In this document: piece by piece, positions 6,234 to 7,770 of the stretch
Layout: every line of letters begins with the position of its first letter
How positions within the stretch are numbered: the first letter of the stretch is position 1
The notes under the pieces: model-generated
Told to the model about the DNA's origin: nothing
What the model saw: only the letters and a program-made list of their open reading frames with translations
Databases searched by the model: none
Position numbers and translations under genes: made by a program
Origin: Pseudomonadota bacterium
GTDB taxonomy: Bacteria > Myxococcota_A > UBA796 > SXON01
Length of the DNA stretch: 7,770 nt
Assembly: GCA_005776735.1 (NCBI GenBank)
Contig: SXOM01000166.1
Span: forward strand, 1-7,770
Direction: 5' to 3'

Positions 6234-6658
6234 CAGACCCGGCTCCAGACCATGCGCACTTCGGGCGCGTCGGCGCCGGGCCAGGTGACCTCGCACACCA
6301 GCTCGTCCGCCCCGAACCGCCACTCCACCGACGGTTCACCCGGCGGCGTGACCCACACCAACCCCGACGGTGTGACCTCGACCGGGTACTCCCGGAGGGT
6401 GGCCCCCGCCATCAGGTGCATCACGCGCAAGCTGCCGTCGTCGGCCTCCCAGCGGTAGAGGCACCGGTCCTCGTGCTCCGGCGAGCGCTCCTGCACCTCG
6501 ACGAAGCTGCCGTCGAGCAGGCGGGCCCCCACGAGCTCGCCCGTGGTGGGCTCCCCGTGGGCCACGCCCACCCCGCGCCACCGGCCCACGAAGGGGCCGA
6601 AGGCCTCGGCCTCGGCGCGTGTGCGCACCAGGCGCGCTTCCCAGTCCAGTTCCGGCAC
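6233..6658 (-). CDS. Small protein of unassigned function, probable lipocalin-like/beta-barrel fold
   Basis: The 141-residue product is not one I recognise with certainty. It has an N-terminal helix, then FGPFVGRWRGVGVAHG (20-35), which resembles the G-x-W opening of lipocalin-like, nitrobindin-like (DUF1794) and DUF1579 barrels. Alternating strands with turns follow (LDGSFVEVQERS, DRCLYRWEADDGSLRVMHLM, REYPVEVTPSGLVWVTPP, VEWRFGADELVCEV). The C-terminal histidine expected for nitrobindin heme binding is not seen. There is no signal peptide, so it is probably cytoplasmic. The GTG at 6658 was chosen because it lies 13 bases after the upstream stop and begins the domain cleanly; the frame further upstream only runs through the end of the hydrolase gene. 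The ribosome-binding site is weak. Its TGA overlaps the aroC ATG (TGATG). Coding status is well supported by this packing; the fold is an inference. Confidence 0.7.
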   Translation of the reverse strand: MPELDWEARLVRTRAEAEAFGPFVGRWRGVGVAHGEPTTGELVGARLLDGSFVEVQERSPEHEDRCLYRWEADDGSLRVMHLMAGATLREYPVEVTPSGLVWVTPPGEPSVEWRFGADELVCEVTWPGADAPEVRMVWSRV

Positions 6659-6671
6659 GCCGCCCCGTAAC

Positions 6672-7769
6672 CTACGGCACCCAGCCTGCGTCCCGGAGGT
6701 CGGCCTCGATCCACCCGGCGAGGCGCGTGTGGCCCTCCACCGTGAGGTGACAGTCGTCCAGGAAGTCGTCCGGATCGGCCTCGGCGGCAAACCGCGCGGC
6801 GGCGTCCAGCGCACGCGCGCCCTTGGCTGCGGCCAGCTCGGCGAGCAGCGCCCCGTAGGGCGCCATCGGGCGGGCGTCGGGGTTGAGCCCTTCGTTCACC
6901 ATCAGCACCTTGGTGCCGCGCGCCTTGGCGAGGTCGAGCACCACCGCGAGGTTGTCCCGCGCGTCGTCGACCGGCACGGCCACCGCGGCGCTCCCGCGCC
7001 AGCTCAGCAAGAAGAACTCGAAGCCGACGAAGAGCCGCGACGCGTGCAGCGCGTCGACCACGCGGCCCACGGTGGCGTCGGCCGGGCGACGGTACCGCTC
7101 CAAGAGCTGCGCGTGGGTGGCGACGCCGCGGGTGAAGAGGTCGTTGTGGCCGAGGTACATCACGACCACGTCGGGGGCCAACGCCTCGAGCTGGCTCTCC
7201 GCGTACAGGCGGATGTGGAGGCTGTTCCAACCGCCGACGCCCTGGTTCACCACCTCCCAGCCGCCGCCGAGCTTCTCCTCCAGCCGCTTGGGCCAGAACT
7301 GGTCGATGTCGTCCATCTGGAACGCACCGCCGGTGCTCGACCCGCCGAACGCGACCACGCGGCGCACCCCCGGGCGCGACGCCGGCGGCCGGACCGGGAA
7401 CCCCTCGGAGGGGTAGCTTCGGTACGCCTTGAGCTCGAGCAGCTCGCGGAACTCGGTGGCGGCGCGTTCGTAGCCCGCCGTGCGCACCCAGGTCTGGTCC
7501 AACGAGGTGCGCCGGACGCCCGCTTCGCCGAGCACCAGGATGGCGAGGAGGGCCGCCCACGACCACGGCCCCACCGCGCGCACGCGGCGCAGGTTGGCCC
7601 AGAACAGCCCGGTGAGCGGCACCGCGCCCGCGGCGAGGACCGCCCACCCCGGCGCGTCCGGAAAACGCAGCGACAACGACGCCAGCACCACGGCCGGCAC
7701 CGCCGCGAGCGCCAGCGCCCGACCGAGCGGCGCCGCCCGCGCAATCGCGACACACGCCGCGACGCCCAC
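6672..7769 (-). CDS. Membrane-anchored SGNH/GDSL-family hydrolase, probably cut at its 5' end by the window edge
   Basis: At least 365 residues. Three likely membrane spans come first (about 19-35, 42-58 and 68-82), then a SGNH hydrolase domain. Block I is FGGSSTGG (141-148), with S144 the expected nucleophile. The conserved glycine is in NQGVGGWNS (175-183). Block III is YLGHND (205-210), with N209. Block V is DDCHLTVEGH (338-347), giving the D338/H341 pair in DxxH spacing. All four catalytic blocks are present, so an active esterase, lipase or carbohydrate deacetylase is plausible. The anchor suggests action at the membrane, but the side is uncertain. The substrate cannot be read from sequence. 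A GTG lies at 7769, one base from the edge, but the frame may extend further with more membrane segments. The gene ends with TAG at 6674-6672, 13 bases before the next start, so it may head the aroC-tldD-pmbA run. Confidence 0.85.
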   Translation of the reverse strand: MGVAACVAIARAAPLGRALALAAVPAVVLASLSLRFPDAPGWAVLAAGAVPLTGLFWANLRRVRAVGPWSWAALLAILVLGEAGVRRTSLDQTWVRTAGYERAATEFRELLELKAYRSYPSEGFPVRPPASRPGVRRVVAFGGSSTGGAFQMDDIDQFWPKRLEEKLGGGWEVVNQGVGGWNSLHIRLYAESQLEALAPDVVVMYLGHNDLFTRGVATHAQLLERYRRPADATVGRVVDALHASRLFVGFEFFLLSWRGSAAVAVPVDDARDNLAVVLDLAKARGTKVLMVNEGLNPDARPMAPYGALLAELAAAKGARALDAAARFAAEADPDDFLDDCHLTVEGHTRLAGWIEADLRDAGWVP

Positions 7770-7770
7770 C

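Noticed and set aside
6659..6814. N-terminal extension of the small gene upstream of aroC
   Set aside because: The extra residues are Arg/Pro/Thr-rich and lie entirely within the end of the hydrolase gene in another frame; the GTG at 6658 gives a compact domain.

Overview
This is a dense stretch of ordinary-looking bacterial chromosome with very high GC content (about 70% or more by eye) and coding frames that put G or C at almost every third codon position. The gene set (NFU-type Fe-S protein, PlsC-family acyltransferase, chorismate synthase, TldD/PmbA, SGNH hydrolase) is bacterial. The GC content and the Ala/Pro/Glu-rich linker would suit a high-GC Gram-negative group such as Myxococcota or another former deltaproteobacterial lineage, but no gene fixes the taxon. 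I see no rRNA, tRNA, insertion sequence, CRISPR array, phage gene or attachment site. No stretch over 300 bases lacks a gene.

Layout. Bases 2-403 (+) hold the end of a gene cut by the window edge: an Ala/Pro/Glu/Lys-rich linker, starting with a tandem 18-base repeat, joined to a C-terminal NFU (NifU-like) Fe-S carrier domain. It converges on, and overlaps by 17 bases, a DUF1704/MATCAP-type metallopeptidase gene (387-1418, -). Only 48 bases separate that gene from a divergent PlsC-family acyltransferase gene (1467-2390, +).

The rest of the window is a tight run of five minus-strand genes. In transcription order they are a membrane-anchored SGNH/GDSL hydrolase (7769-6672, probably cut by the window edge), a small probable beta-barrel protein (6658-6233), aroC chorismate synthase (6233-5133), tldD (5136-3724) and pmbA/tldE (3727-2405). 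The last three junctions overlap (TGATG, GTGA, ATGA), so translational coupling is likely, and a shared transcript is the simplest reading. pmbA converges on the acyltransferase gene with a 14-base gap, and an inverted repeat there includes both stop codons.

Function. TldD and PmbA form the known heterodimeric zinc protease; TldD carries the HExxxH site and the distal cysteine ligand, PmbA does not. AroC makes chorismate, the last step of the shikimate pathway. Coupling of aroC to tldD-pmbA appears to be an economy of gene order, as I see no biochemical link. No RiPP precursor peptide or cyclodehydratase gene is visible, so there is no support here for a peptide-natural-product cluster. I did not find a convincing new system. 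The points most worth a second look are the DUF1704 protein with its odd start region, the stop-codon hairpin, the unassigned small gene before aroC and a local codon-usage anomaly inside aroC.
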